22,051 nt of DNA from Bacillota bacterium (GCA_023389295.1 JAEWEO010000277.1:1-22051), one strand, 5' to 3'. Shown: positions 1 through 7,830, counted from the stretch's first letter. The notes: generated from the letters alone by a model not told the origin. A program made the numbers and translations.

Positions 1-389
1 TAGAAGTAATCCTTTGCAATATTAGGGTATTTTGTGGCTACACGAATTAATTCTCCATGTTGAAGTAATTCCTTAGCAGATGATGGTCCTGCAACGCACA
101 TACGACATTTACCAAGTCCAAGATCCACAACTTCATACATTTTTCTACCTTCCTCTAAGATGGTATCTTTGCCCACGATGCCGATATCGGCTGCGCCATA
201 TTCTACATAAGTAGGAACATCATTGGCTTTTGCCAAAAAGAATTTCAATTTTAATTCTTCATTGACAAAAATTAGTTTTCTAGAAGATTTATCTTTTAAT
301 TCTTCACAGGATATACCGATCTTCTCAAGGATATCCAAAGTATTCAAGGCCAGGCGACCTTTTGCCAAGGCAATGGTGATATATCTCAT
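1..389 (-). CDS. hisG: ATP phosphoribosyltransferase catalytic subunit, short form (5' part, runs off the window)
   Basis: Catalyses the first step of histidine synthesis, joining ATP and PRPP to give phosphoribosyl-ATP, in the cytoplasm. The reading frame opens with MRYITIALAKGRLA, the usual N-terminus of short-form HisG, and continues through the AADIGIVGKD segment typical of the family; about 129 codons are present and the C-terminal part lies beyond base 1. The start ATG at 387-389 is preceded by a strong AGGAGGG ribosome site at about 398-404. It follows hisZ by 76 bp on the same strand. Short HisG proteins lack the regulatory ACT-like domain and need HisZ as partner, so the hisZ-hisG pair makes functional sense. 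Whether this copy is short cannot be seen directly because its 3' end is missing; it is inferred from the presence of hisZ. Confidence 0.93.
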   Translation of the reverse strand, partial: MRYITIALAKGRLALNTLDILEKIGISCEELKDKSSRKLIFVNEELKLKFFLAKANDVPTYVEYGAADIGIVGKDTILEEGRKMYEVVDLGLGKCRMCVAGPSSAKELLQHGELIRVATKYPNIAKDYF

Positions 390-465
390 ATTATCCTTCC
401 CTCCTATTTGAGTCCATAACCGTTTATATGAACATTATCCCTGCTATGTTTCCTCTGTAAGTACT

Positions 466-1731
466 TTATTTCAGTAATTCACTAAAAGGCGGTGCCGTCT
501 GAACGACTCCCGAATGAACATCTATTACCTTGATTTCGGTGTTATCATCAAAGAACAAGATACCTCCTATGTTCATTCTACGTGCGTAGTCTATATATTG
601 ATCAATGCTCTTCTTGATACTTGACATTTGTAGAATAACATTCATTTCACTCTTACGAAAATGATTAGCCAAAGCAATCGCCTGGTTGCGGTTAGATTTT
701 GTGTATAAAATCAATGTATCGGAGGCCCCCGGTAACGCTAATAACTTTTGTCTGGATAAAGCAAGCATTAGTTGATCAATTACGATTGCTAAACCAATAG
801 CAGGGGCTTCCTTTCCAAATTGTCCTACCAGATTATCATAACGTCCACCGGTTGCGACTGCATCCCCGGTTCCATAGGTATATGCCTTGAAAATGATCCC
901 TGTATAATAATTATATTTGCTAAGCATCCCAAGATCAAAGGTAACATAATTTTCAAAACCATATTCCGTCAATATATCATAAATCTTCTCCAGTCCCTCA
1001 ATAGACTTCCTGGCTCTTTGGTTAGTAGTTAATCCTTTTGCATAGGATAGCACATCCAATGTGCCAAATAATTCAGGAAGCTTCATAAATATTTCTTTTA
1101 GGTTACTGCTTATATCCTTAACCCGAACAAGCTCTTCAACGCCAAACATATTCTTCTTTTCAATCAGGTCACGCAAATTGGCAATCTCCTCATCTTCTTC
1201 AAAGCCAGCCTCCGTGATTAATGCAAGGAAGAAGTCCGCATCACCGATTGCAACTTGAAAATCCTTTAAACCGGACTGTAATAAGCATTCAATCGTTAAA
1301 GCAAGCATTTCTGCATCTGCTTCCACACTATCGTCATTGATTAACTCAACGCCAAGTTGTGTAACTTCTTTCAGTTTTCCTTGATAGCTCGAATTATTAA
1401 TGAAGGTATTTCCCATATAACACAAACGTATGGGCAACTCCTCCTCTTTATAATATTTTGCCACGCAACGAGCGATAGAGGGAGTAATATCTGGTCGTAA
1501 CACAAGAGTGTTACCATCACGGTCAAAGAATTTATACATATCCCTCGATGCAACGGTTCCTCGCTCCTGATTGAAGATATCAAAGAATTCAAAGCTTGGG
1601 GTCTGTATATCTCGGTAACCATAATGCTCAAGCACATGATGAAGTTTATTCTGCAGCATAATTTTTGCTGCGCATTCTATATTATAAATGTCTCTAACTC
1701 CCTCAGGTATATGTAGTAATTTATCCTTCAT
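466..1731 (-). CDS. hisZ: ATP phosphoribosyltransferase regulatory subunit HisZ
   Basis: A histidyl-tRNA synthetase paralogue that has no tRNA-charging role but binds short HisG and provides histidine feedback control. Class II synthetase-like motifs are visible: TLVLRPDITPSIAR (motif 2 region), YNYYTGIIFKAY (the histidine-site segment, where true HisRS has ARGLDYYTG), and GGRYDNLVGQFG followed by AIGLAI (motif 3 region). The start chosen is the ATG at 1729-1731 (MKDKLLHIPEGVRD), which gives 421 residues and agrees with the family N-terminus; an in-frame TTG four codons upstream is less likely. The C-terminal 80-90 residues still resemble a HisRS anticodon-binding fold, which some shorter HisZ proteins lack. 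It heads the hisZ-hisG pair. No histidine T-box was recognised upstream. The altered histidine-site motif and the adjacent hisG argue against it being a real hisS. Confidence 0.93.
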   Translation of the reverse strand: MKDKLLHIPEGVRDIYNIECAAKIMLQNKLHHVLEHYGYRDIQTPSFEFFDIFNQERGTVASRDMYKFFDRDGNTLVLRPDITPSIARCVAKYYKEEELPIRLCYMGNTFINNSSYQGKLKEVTQLGVELINDDSVEADAEMLALTIECLLQSGLKDFQVAIGDADFFLALITEAGFEEDEEIANLRDLIEKKNMFGVEELVRVKDISSNLKEIFMKLPELFGTLDVLSYAKGLTTNQRARKSIEGLEKIYDILTEYGFENYVTFDLGMLSKYNYYTGIIFKAYTYGTGDAVATGGRYDNLVGQFGKEAPAIGLAIVIDQLMLALSRQKLLALPGASDTLILYTKSNRNQAIALANHFRKSEMNVILQMSSIKKSIDQYIDYARRMNIGGILFFDDNTEIKVIDVHSGVVQTAPPFSELLK

Positions 1732-1798
1732 ATGATACACCAAGCCTTTCTATTATTTAATATATTGTATTCAATAGGAATATAGCTTTCATCACTCT

Positions 1799-1994
1799 TC
1801 TTCCTACTATTACTTCCTATTTATTACTTCCTATTTATTACTTTCTATTTATTACTTCCTATTTATTACTTCCTAGTTGTTATTTTCCTAATTGTTATAT
1901 CCTGTTCGTTGCTTTCTATTCATTACACCTATTCGCTATTTCTAATTTGATATCTCGTGTTCATTACTTTTCATTCGTTATATTCTATACGTTA
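1799..1994. repeat. degenerate 14-bp tandem repeat array (about 14 units)
   Basis: On the plus strand the unit is CTTCCTATTTATTA. Units beginning at 1813, 1827 and 1855 are identical, the one at 1841 has one change, and 1869 (CTTCCTAGTTGTTA) has two. The 14-bp spacing can be followed with growing divergence, for example CTTTCTATTCATTA at 1912 and CTTTTCATTCGTTA at 1967, to about 1994; one unit is 15 bp and one 13 bp. The array ends about 68 bp upstream of the hisZ start. The period is not a multiple of three and no ORF spans it, so it is non-coding. Confidence 0.85.
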
Positions 1995-2022
1995 CTGCAT
2001 ATTAGTATATTTTATTTACTTT

Positions 2023-2054
2023 ATCATGGTAATGTGATAATTCGCTACCATGAT
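2023..2054. repeat. perfect 9-bp inverted repeat with 14-nt loop
   Basis: ATCATGGTA at 2023-2031 is mirrored by TACCATGAT at 2046-2054. There is no T-run directly after either arm, so it is not an obvious terminator. It sits between the tandem array and the end of the deacylase gene. It could be an operator or a remnant palindrome; its role is unknown. Confidence 0.6.
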
Positions 2055-2245
2055 GATATGTTTTTCAATTATAGACCATAAATATTTTGATGTCAATGTA
2101 ATTGTTATAAATTATTCCATTTCTAGCAATGACACTCAAACATGTTTTTCAACCAATCATCATTCCAATCTGTCTATCTCTTTAAGGATGGAAAAGTCGA
2201 TGTATTCCTATCAAACCTGGAATTGCAATACATTATTTCTCATAA

Positions 2246-2287
2246 TATGATAAAAGATATGGAAAGAAACCTCTTCTTCCATATCTT
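2246..2287 (-). terminator. probable intrinsic terminator after the deacylase gene
   Basis: An 11-bp perfect stem (AAGATATGGAA at 2254-2264 with TTCCATATCTT at 2277-2287) closes a 12-nt loop. Read on the minus strand, the stem ends in a short T-rich tail (CTTTTATCAT). It lies 68 bp beyond the stop codon of the deacylase gene. The stem is AT-rich, so strength may be moderate. Confidence 0.5.
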
Positions 2288-2354
2288 CTCTGTTTATGAA
2301 GTTACAATCCATAAATAAGCATAAAAATGCCTTTGAATTATCCTACCTTCCATT

Positions 2355-2903
2355 CTACAGTTCAACATAAATAGGTTCATGATGAATATATGGAAGGAAC
2401 TTCTCTAAAATATCTGATGTTCTAATACGAATGCTTGATGTATTCATGCAGGGATGGCAACCGATATATTCCTCTTTTAAGAGTTCTTTATCAATTAAAA
2501 GCTGTACCTGATTATCCCTATCATTCATTAATCCCATAACACTTACGGAACCGGGTGTAATATCTAGAAACTTCTCCATATACTCCTCCGGTGCAAAAGA
2601 TAACCTCGGTGATGAAATCTGTTCCGACAAATCTTTTGTTCTAAATTTCTTATTTCCCGGAATCATTAATAGATAAAATTTTGTTTTCTGGCTATTGCAT
2701 AGAAATAAGTTCTTACATATGGTAAGTTCCAATAAGCGATCTATATCCTGACAATCTTCGATGGTTGCTGCAGCTTCATGATCTATTCTTAAATAAGGGA
2801 TTTTAAGCTCCTCTAACACATCGTAAGTTCTATTCTCTTTTTCCAACCTCGTAGTCGGGTCAGGTCTTTCTGTATAAATTGTATAATCAATCGATAAACT
2901 CAT
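2355..2903 (-). CDS. ProX/YbaK-type aminoacyl-tRNA deacylase (PrdX-like)
   Basis: Single-domain YbaK/ProRS-INS-fold protein of 182 residues. Members hydrolyse mischarged tRNA, typically Ala-tRNA(Pro), acting in trans as proofreading for prolyl-tRNA synthetase. Visible family features are YLRIDHEAAATIED near residues 39-52, the LTICKNLFLCN segment with its conserved lysine, the GSVSVMGLMND segment, and the C-terminal CHPCMNTSSIRI block, which corresponds to the HPxxNT motif of the family. The start is the ATG at 2901-2903 (MSLSIDYTIY), preceded by GGGGA at good spacing; an upstream in-frame TTG at 2936 is less likely. It is the last gene of the rsmE-to-recU series and is followed by a probable terminator. 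The exact mischarged substrate cannot be told from sequence; PrdX of proline-fermenting clostridia belongs to the same family, but no proline reductase genes are seen here. Confidence 0.85.
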   Translation of the reverse strand: MSLSIDYTIYTERPDPTTRLEKENRTYDVLEELKIPYLRIDHEAAATIEDCQDIDRLLELTICKNLFLCNSQKTKFYLLMIPGNKKFRTKDLSEQISSPRLSFAPEEYMEKFLDITPGSVSVMGLMNDRDNQVQLLIDKELLKEEYIGCHPCMNTSSIRIRTSDILEKFLPYIHHEPIYVEL

Positions 2904-2978
2904 TTTATTTCCCCATTCTGGATTTTCTCGTTGCAATCACACATAAACTGGTGAGGATTGAAATTACTTTACTTCTTT

Positions 2979-2990
2979 TATTGATCAATA
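2979..2990. repeat. 12-bp perfect palindrome upstream of the deacylase gene
   Basis: TATTGATCAATA is self-complementary and lies in the recU-deacylase spacer. On the minus strand its TTGATC could act as a -35 box, with TAATTT 16 bp downstream as a poor -10. This is only a weak hint of an internal promoter or operator. Confidence 0.3.
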
Positions 2991-3006
2991 GTTGTCCCCT
3001 TATCTT

Positions 3007-3549
3007 TTAATCTTGTAGTTCTCTGCGTTCCAAGTCCATATTAATTGTCTCTAAATAATGAATGCATCCCCCACCCTGTACTTTTATCTCGTAAGCACTA
3101 TCAAGTTCATCGTAACGGAAGCTTTTTCGTCCTCCATTTACTGCCCGATTCCAAAATTCATACAATCGATCAAAGGTCAAATAATAATAAACATCTCGCT
3201 TTTTATAATAAATTAAAAGAAATGCAATTCCATTTTGCTCTTCAAACTCCTTCATAAACTCGATCTGATGTTCATGGACATTATTCATAGTAAAAGTATC
3301 AACTGCACATTCCTTGGCATCAAAACAAATCGGAATTCCCTGTACAACCCCTATGTAATCCACTGTACTTTTTTGTTCAAAATATGCCAAAGTAATATGC
3401 CTATTTTCCTTATCAATATTAATGGGAGTGATTGGGGTTGGTACCTTTTGTATTAACGCCAGCTTTTTTTCCCGATATCTGCTGTTGGTCAAATTAATCA
3501 TTTCCTCCAGCATGGAGCCTCTCAGTCCTCGCGAATTCCATGACGGCAT
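3007..3549 (-). CDS. recU: Holliday junction resolvase RecU
   Basis: Dimeric endonuclease that cuts four-way DNA junctions during recombination and chromosome segregation in Firmicutes. The 180-residue product has the family hallmarks in order: NSRGLRGSMLEEMIN (5-19), the KVPTPI segment (35-40), KSTVDYIG (60-67) and FDAKE (76-80). Asp64, Asp77 and Lys79 fit the metal-binding PD-(D/E)xK-type active site known for RecU. It lacks the longer basic N-terminal tail of the Bacillus subtilis protein. The start ATG at 3547-3549 has a GAGG site about 10 nt upstream. In Bacillus recU is paired with the penicillin-binding protein gene ponA; here it instead follows a pseudouridine synthase (56 bp to that gene's stop) and precedes the tRNA deacylase. 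Confidence 0.93.
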   Translation of the reverse strand: MPSWNSRGLRGSMLEEMINLTNSRYREKKLALIQKVPTPITPINIDKENRHITLAYFEQKSTVDYIGVVQGIPICFDAKECAVDTFTMNNVHEHQIEFMKEFEEQNGIAFLLIYYKKRDVYYYLTFDRLYEFWNRAVNGGRKSFRYDELDSAYEIKVQGGGCIHYLETINMDLERRELQD

Positions 3550-3605
3550 ATCAGTTCAACCTCACTTTCTATCATGATCAAATGTCACTAAGTCACTTAG
3601 ATCTT

Positions 3606-4634
3606 CTAGAACAGATCCATCTTAATGCTAGTAAATAACTCCGGTAAATTAGCAACCACTTCTTTCTTAGATAGATAAGACAATTCACCATCTATATCCG
3701 GGAATCGCATTCGATAAGAATGTAGTAGCTGATGTGATAGATTGTATTTTTTCTTAAAGTAGTGGTTTGTCTTTTGATTGCCATATTTAAAATCACCGAT
3801 GATGGGATGTCCAATACTTGCTAGATGCGCTCTAATTTGATGGGAACGTCCGGTAATTAATTTAACCTCCAATAACGTGAAGCTTCCTTGCACCTCATCT
3901 ATTTCCTGATTCTTCGCAGGAGAAACTTTGTTACTATTTTTTTGCATACCCTTAGAATAAGCGATCGGTTCGTATTCCGTACAGATATATTCCGTATTCT
4001 CCACTTGTTTTTGATATACTTTAACCTGGTTCTTTTCTTCGTCTTTGCTTAAGTAGCCTTCAATTCGTTTCTTATTTTCAATGATACCTTTTACAATACA
4101 AAGATAATATTTATCTAAAGAACGACTTTGTAATAGTTTTGCCATCTGTTGCAGCCCCAAAAGGGATTTACCTGCAATTAATACACCTGTAGTATTACGA
4201 TCCAAACGATTGCAGATGCCCGGTTTAAAGCTCATCAATTGCTCTTTTGATATCTGTTTTGTTGAAAGCATATAGGATATAACATGCTCAACCATGGAGA
4301 CATCATCCTTATCAGCTTTTTGTGATAAAACACCTAAGGGCTTATTAACAATCAGGATATGTTGATCCTCGTAAAGCACCTCAAGGTGTCCTTCTACTTC
4401 TGTAGTCTTAATAGGTTCACTAAATTGATCTATTGTTTCATCGGAAAGGAACAGTTTGATTTCATCGGATACTTCTAGTTTTTCCGATCCGTCAGCCTTC
4501 TTACCATTTAAGGTGATGTTTTTCTTTCGAAGCATCTTATATATAAAACTCTTTGGAGCCTTATTTAATAATTTTGCTAAGAGCTTATCCAAACGCTGAC
4601 CAGCCTCATTTTGTTGTACATAAAACTGTTTCAT
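3606..4634 (-). CDS. RluA-family 23S rRNA pseudouridine synthase (RluC-like)
   Basis: Isomerises specific uridines of rRNA to pseudouridine. Numbered from the ATG at 4632-4634, an S4 RNA-binding domain (RLDKLLAKLLNKAPKSFIYK at 14-33) is followed by the RluA catalytic domain. The catalytic Asp is D145 in GICNRLDRNTTGVLI, and GRSHQIRAHL is the conserved C-terminal motif. S4 plus RluA architecture and size (342 aa) resemble RluC/RluD; the NKPLGVLSQKA segment is more RluC-like, but the target uridines cannot be read from sequence. A roughly 20-residue polar insertion (SKGMQKNSNKVSPAKNQE) sits before the last conserved block. An alternative in-frame ATG lies four codons upstream at 4646; neither start has a convincing ribosome site. 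A possible promoter lies in the 150-bp upstream spacer. Confidence 0.9.
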   Translation of the reverse strand: MKQFYVQQNEAGQRLDKLLAKLLNKAPKSFIYKMLRKKNITLNGKKADGSEKLEVSDEIKLFLSDETIDQFSEPIKTTEVEGHLEVLYEDQHILIVNKPLGVLSQKADKDDVSMVEHVISYMLSTKQISKEQLMSFKPGICNRLDRNTTGVLIAGKSLLGLQQMAKLLQSRSLDKYYLCIVKGIIENKKRIEGYLSKDEEKNQVKVYQKQVENTEYICTEYEPIAYSKGMQKNSNKVSPAKNQEIDEVQGSFTLLEVKLITGRSHQIRAHLASIGHPIIGDFKYGNQKTNHYFKKKYNLSHQLLHSYRMRFPDIDGELSYLSKKEVVANLPELFTSIKMDLF

Positions 4635-4725
4635 ACTCTTGTACATATAATCACATAGACTCTTTTGGAGGCTATGAAACTATATTATCCTTTCTCTTCA
4701 TTATAAATTAACATAATACATTTAT

Positions 4726-4754
4726 GTTATATCTTATATTTCTATCGTGATCAA
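4726..4754 (-). promoter_or_regulatory. possible sigma-A promoter for the RluA-family gene, recU and the deacylase
   Basis: On the minus strand TTGATC (4749-4754) and TATAAC (4726-4731) are separated by 17 bp. The -10 overlaps an 8-bp inverted repeat (TAACATAA at 4709-4716 with TTATGTTA at 4722-4729). It would give a leader of about 85 nt. The match is moderate and AT-rich spacers produce such hits by chance. Confidence 0.4.
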
Positions 4755-4795
4755 TCCATCGTCAATAACATCCTAAAGTTAATCATGTCTTATCT

Positions 4796-5449
4796 CTATT
4801 CGAATTCCAAAACCTCTTTCATAGAGTTTACATAGTAATCTGCTAGTTTTATCTTCTCCTCCTCATCCTTTTTGGAGAAATCATCATGAACTGCACAAAC
4901 CATCATGTTAGCATTCTTACCAGCCATTACTCCGTGAATAACATCTTCAAATACAAGGCAACGTTCCGGCTTCACTCCAAGATCCTTTGCAACTAATAAA
5001 TAGATGTCCGGAGATGGCTTGCCCTTAGCAACCTCACAGGAGGTTCGAATGGAGCTAAAATATTCTCTAATACCATGTCTTTCAACGACAAGTTCCGCTA
5101 ATTCTCTCGAATTACTGGTGGCAATTCCGGCAGGAATATTCTGTTCCTTCAGGTGAACTAAGAATTCCTTAACACCATCTTTTAATGGAACCTCCTTCAT
5201 ATATTTTTCCCAAGCCATTTGATTCCAAGCACTTTTTATCTCATCCAGACTATCGGGGAGGTCGAATCGTTCCTTAAAATAAATTGCTGTCTCTGAAAAA
5301 CTCATACCTTCAACACATTTTTGCAAATCTTTTGGTAATTCAATTCCAAAACGTTTAAGATATTCTATATCAATGCTTTTCCACATCCACATAGAGTCAA
5401 CAAGTGTACCATCAAGGTCAAAGATTACCGCATCTATATTATTTAACAT
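4796..5449 (-). CDS. HAD-superfamily hydrolase, beta-phosphoglucomutase-like (subfamily IA)
   Basis: Soluble phosphatase or phosphomutase of 217 residues. All four HAD motifs are seen: motif I DAVIFDLDGTLVDS (nucleophile Asp in FDLDGT), motif II Ser in GIATSNS, motif III Lys in KGKPSPDIY, and motif IV VFEDVIHGVMAG. An alpha-helical cap follows motif I, as in the beta-phosphoglucomutase and phosphoglycolate phosphatase group. The start ATG at 5447-5449 has a GGAGG site at normal spacing. It lies 50 bp after rsuA in the same direction. The substrate cannot be deduced: the family is broad and the neighbours are RNA-modification genes rather than sugar genes, so a house-cleaning nucleotide or sugar phosphatase role is only a guess. 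Confidence 0.88.
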   Translation of the reverse strand: MLNNIDAVIFDLDGTLVDSMWMWKSIDIEYLKRFGIELPKDLQKCVEGMSFSETAIYFKERFDLPDSLDEIKSAWNQMAWEKYMKEVPLKDGVKEFLVHLKEQNIPAGIATSNSRELAELVVERHGIREYFSSIRTSCEVAKGKPSPDIYLLVAKDLGVKPERCLVFEDVIHGVMAGKNANMMVCAVHDDFSKKDEEEKIKLADYYVNSMKEVLEFE

Positions 5450-5499
5450 TTTAAACCTCCATATTTTTGTTAGCCACTTAAAGTAGTATATTTTAAAGC

Positions 5500-6222
5500 C
5501 TAGTTTAGGGATTTTAGGTAATCAATCTCCTTTTTTGTTAATTCCCGGTATTCACCCAGTTCTAGATTAGGATCTAACGCTAAACCACCCATGGAAATTC
5601 GCTTCAGATAGATTACTTCCTTGTCAACAGCCTCAAACATACGTTTCACCTGATGAAACTTACCCTCTTGAATCGTTAGCTCTATTTCAGAGATATCATC
5701 CGATTGTAATATTGTAAGTCTCGCTGGAAGCGTTAAGCTCTCCTCACCGATATCAACACCTGTTTCAAATAGTGCAATATCGTCTGTTGTCACCCTACCT
5801 TTTACCTTCGCAAAATAGGTCTTGTCCACGTGCTTTTTGGGCGAAAGCAATTGATGAGCCAAATCACCATCATTGGTTAATAACAGCAATCCCTCCGTAT
5901 CTTTATCCAGCCTGCCTACCGGGAAGATTTCTTTTCCTTTTTTATCTGCAATCAGATCCAAAACGGTCTTACTGACATTATCCCTTGTTGCAGATACTAC
6001 CCCAGCCGGTTTATTTAACATCACGTATAGAAATTCAATATAATTTACTGCTTGTCCATCAATAGTAACTACATCGGAAGTAGTATTTACCTTCTGTTCC
6101 GGTTTGTTACACACCGAACCATTGAGGGTAATTCTCCCTTTACGAATCCAAGTTTTTATTTCACTTCTGGTTCCCATTCCCATATCTGCCAGAAATTTGT
6201 CCAGACGTAACTGCTCAGCCAT
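5500..6222 (-). CDS. rsuA: RsuA-family 16S rRNA pseudouridine synthase
   Basis: Converts a uridine of small-subunit rRNA (U516 in the E. coli prototype) to pseudouridine. The 240-residue product has an N-terminal S4 domain (LRLDKFLADMGMGTRSEIKT from residue 5) and a catalytic domain with D106 in FPVGRLDKDTEGLLLLTNDG, the standard RsuA/RluB/RluE/RluF motif. The EGKFHQVKRMF block matches RsuA (KYHQVKRM) better than RluB, which favours 16S rRNA as target. The ATG at 6220-6222 has AAAGAGGAT just upstream. It starts only 13 bp after the stop of the m5C methyltransferase gene, so the two are probably co-translated from one mRNA. The RsuA assignment within the family rests on motif resemblance only. 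Confidence 0.88.
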   Translation of the reverse strand: MAEQLRLDKFLADMGMGTRSEIKTWIRKGRITLNGSVCNKPEQKVNTTSDVVTIDGQAVNYIEFLYVMLNKPAGVVSATRDNVSKTVLDLIADKKGKEIFPVGRLDKDTEGLLLLTNDGDLAHQLLSPKKHVDKTYFAKVKGRVTTDDIALFETGVDIGEESLTLPARLTILQSDDISEIELTIQEGKFHQVKRMFEAVDKEVIYLKRISMGGLALDPNLELGEYRELTKKEIDYLKSLN

Positions 6223-6235
6223 ACTATCCTCTTTC

Positions 6236-7684
6236 TTATACCCATCTCCATCCTGGGAGATACTTATTCTTAAAGTTATTCTTTGTGATTTTTATCCAAC
6301 CCAAGGGATAATCCTCTACGCAGATAACATACCATCCATCTGCAAATTCATTCTCAAGCTCGATGGACTCACATTTCAAATAACGAATTACATTAGGATC
6401 ATCTATACTTAAGCGAATCATTTTATCATAATCCGATTGATAAAGTGCATTGGCAAGTGCCTGGGAAGGTTCAAATCTCTGCTTCTTCATCTCACCTAAC
6501 AACAATCCTTGTCTGAGAATACGTAGCCCTTTCAGGTTTGGCAACCCATCCGGTAAAAGAAAGACTCTCTCATCATGAACGAGTATTTGTTCCTGCTTCA
6601 TAGGTATTCCTAAATCGTTAATAAATTCCATGGCCTCCTCAGACAAATTTTTATTAATTCCTTGCGGTCTAATATTCGACTTTGTTTTTGCACTCAATAA
6701 GTTGTCTGCCTCGTTCATTGTGGGGTTAACACTATGGTCCAACCTTTCCTCTTTATGAAGTAAGGCAACAAAATGTCCCTCCCCGTTGATTTTATGGGGC
6801 CACAAACGGATGCTGTGTTTTAATTCCTCATTACCATTCCCCCACTTTGGTCTTCCAAAATCAAAGCCTTCATAGGATATACCTAGGTCCTTCCTGGTTT
6901 GCTCATCAGGTAATGCATTTACAACATGAAACTCGGGGAATTGCTCCATAAGATAGGATAGCGTTCCCTCATTTTCCTCCGGAGAGAAAGTACAAGTTGA
7001 ATAAAGCATATACCCACCAGGCTTGAGCATCCTAGCTGCATACAGAATAATTTCCTTCTGAAGATTATTATAGTAATCCACACCATACTGTTCCCAGTTT
7101 TTCATTATGGCGGGGCTTTTACGAAACATACCTTCTCCGGAGCACGGGGCATCAATTAGTATTTTATCAAAATACTCCGGAAAGTAATTTACAAGCTTGT
7201 TCGGTGCTTCTGATAATACGACTGCATTACGAATTCCGAATAACTCAATATTCTTAAGTAGTGCCTTTGCTCTTGAATTACTGATGTCATTGGACACCAG
7301 AACGCCTTCTCCTTTTAACTTTGCGCCAAGCTCCGTACTTTTACCTCCGGGTGCTGCACAAATATCAAGGACCTTGTCTCCCTTTTCTATAGGCAAAAGG
7401 CTTGCCGGTGTCATAGCACTCGGTTCTTGGATATAATATAATCCCGCATAATAAAAGGGCTGCTTGGAAGGATGCTCCTGAGAATCATAATAATATCCAT
7501 TTTTAATCCAAGGAATTCGTCTTATGGAAAAAGGACAGATACTTTCGAAATCTTTAGGAGATATTTTTAAGGTATTTACACGTAAACCACTATAGTGCGG
7601 TTTCTGATAACATTGTAAATAATCCTCATATTCCTCTCCCAAAAGTTTTCTCATTCTGTCCTCAAATAATTGCGGTAAATTCAT
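6236..7684 (-). CDS. rsmF: NOL1/NOP2/Sun-family rRNA cytosine-C5 methyltransferase (RsmF-like)
   Basis: SAM-dependent enzyme that makes 5-methylcytosine in rRNA. In the 482-residue product the SAM motif DICAAPGGKST is at 107-117, the first conserved cysteine C181 is in DAPCSGEG, and the catalytic cysteine C231 is in STCTFSPEENE; two cysteines in these positions are diagnostic of the family. The C-terminal part (about 390-482) contains the LKGLRILRQGLLLGEMKK segment and the PLGWIKITKNNFKNKYLPGW ending typical of the RsmF/YebU branch with a PUA-like domain. There is no N-terminal NusB-like domain, so it is not RsmB. The ATG at 7682-7684 follows GGAGTG. Gram-positive members of this branch can modify one or several 16S cytosines; the exact site is unknown here. 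Confidence 0.9.
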   Translation of the reverse strand: MNLPQLFEDRMRKLLGEEYEDYLQCYQKPHYSGLRVNTLKISPKDFESICPFSIRRIPWIKNGYYYDSQEHPSKQPFYYAGLYYIQEPSAMTPASLLPIEKGDKVLDICAAPGGKSTELGAKLKGEGVLVSNDISNSRAKALLKNIELFGIRNAVVLSEAPNKLVNYFPEYFDKILIDAPCSGEGMFRKSPAIMKNWEQYGVDYYNNLQKEIILYAARMLKPGGYMLYSTCTFSPEENEGTLSYLMEQFPEFHVVNALPDEQTRKDLGISYEGFDFGRPKWGNGNEELKHSIRLWPHKINGEGHFVALLHKEERLDHSVNPTMNEADNLLSAKTKSNIRPQGINKNLSEEAMEFINDLGIPMKQEQILVHDERVFLLPDGLPNLKGLRILRQGLLLGEMKKQRFEPSQALANALYQSDYDKMIRLSIDDPNVIRYLKCESIELENEFADGWYVICVEDYPLGWIKITKNNFKNKYLPGWRWV

Positions 7685-7713
7685 TTAATCACTCCGTTTT
7701 CCGTTTTATAACA

Positions 7714-7743
7714 ACATGATTTCTACAAAAGGAGAAATCATGT
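7714..7743. repeat. perfect 11-bp inverted repeat between relQ and rsmF
   Basis: ACATGATTTCT at 7714-7724 is mirrored by AGAAATCATGT at 7733-7743 around an 8-nt loop. On the minus strand it lies about 30 bp upstream of the rsmF start and is followed by TGTTATAAAA, which is not a good T-tail. It may be a weak terminator or a 5' mRNA hairpin in the operon; its function is unproven. Confidence 0.6.
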
Positions 7744-7830
7744 CCGATGTTTTATTGATGCAACCATATTTTTACATTAGGTATAATTCTTTTATGATAA
7801 GTGAAAATTTGTCCAACTCATCATTTATAT

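Larger units (their letters stand above)
1732..2354. other. gene-free stretch between hisZ and the ProX-type deacylase
   Basis: About 620 bp without a credible gene. It holds the 14-bp tandem array, a 9-bp dyad at 2023-2054 and a hairpin at 2254-2287 that probably ends the upstream gene. The only plus-strand ORF (2050-2250) has no ribosome site and no recognisable protein features. The promoter for hisZ must lie here or in the array, but no candidate with both good -10 and -35 boxes stands out. Confidence 0.6.

Noticed and set aside
223..411. Plus-strand ORF over the hisG start
   Set aside because: Antisense shadow of hisG, with the clear hisG frame and ribosome site on the other strand.
466..1731. 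hisZ as a true histidyl-tRNA synthetase gene
   Set aside because: The histidine-site motif is altered (YNYYTG in place of GLDYYTG) and it is paired with hisG, which fits the HisZ regulatory subunit.
1799..1994. Possible CRISPR array
   Set aside because: The 14-bp units are directly adjacent without unique spacers, and no cas genes are present; it is a tandem minisatellite.
2050..2250. Plus-strand ORF of 66 codons in the hisZ-deacylase spacer
   Set aside because: No ribosome site before the ATG pair, low-complexity AT-driven composition, and no domain or membrane pattern; it starts inside the dyad. Most likely chance.
1732..2354. Histidine T-box leader for hisZ
   Set aside because: Looked on the minus strand for the T-box sequence (UGGGUGGNACCGCG-type) and a specifier hairpin; none seen.
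4673..4705. Tiny plus-strand ORF (about 10 codons) with a good TTGGAGG site upstream of the RluA-family gene
   Set aside because: No following plus-strand gene that a leader peptide could regulate, and too short to judge; treated as chance.
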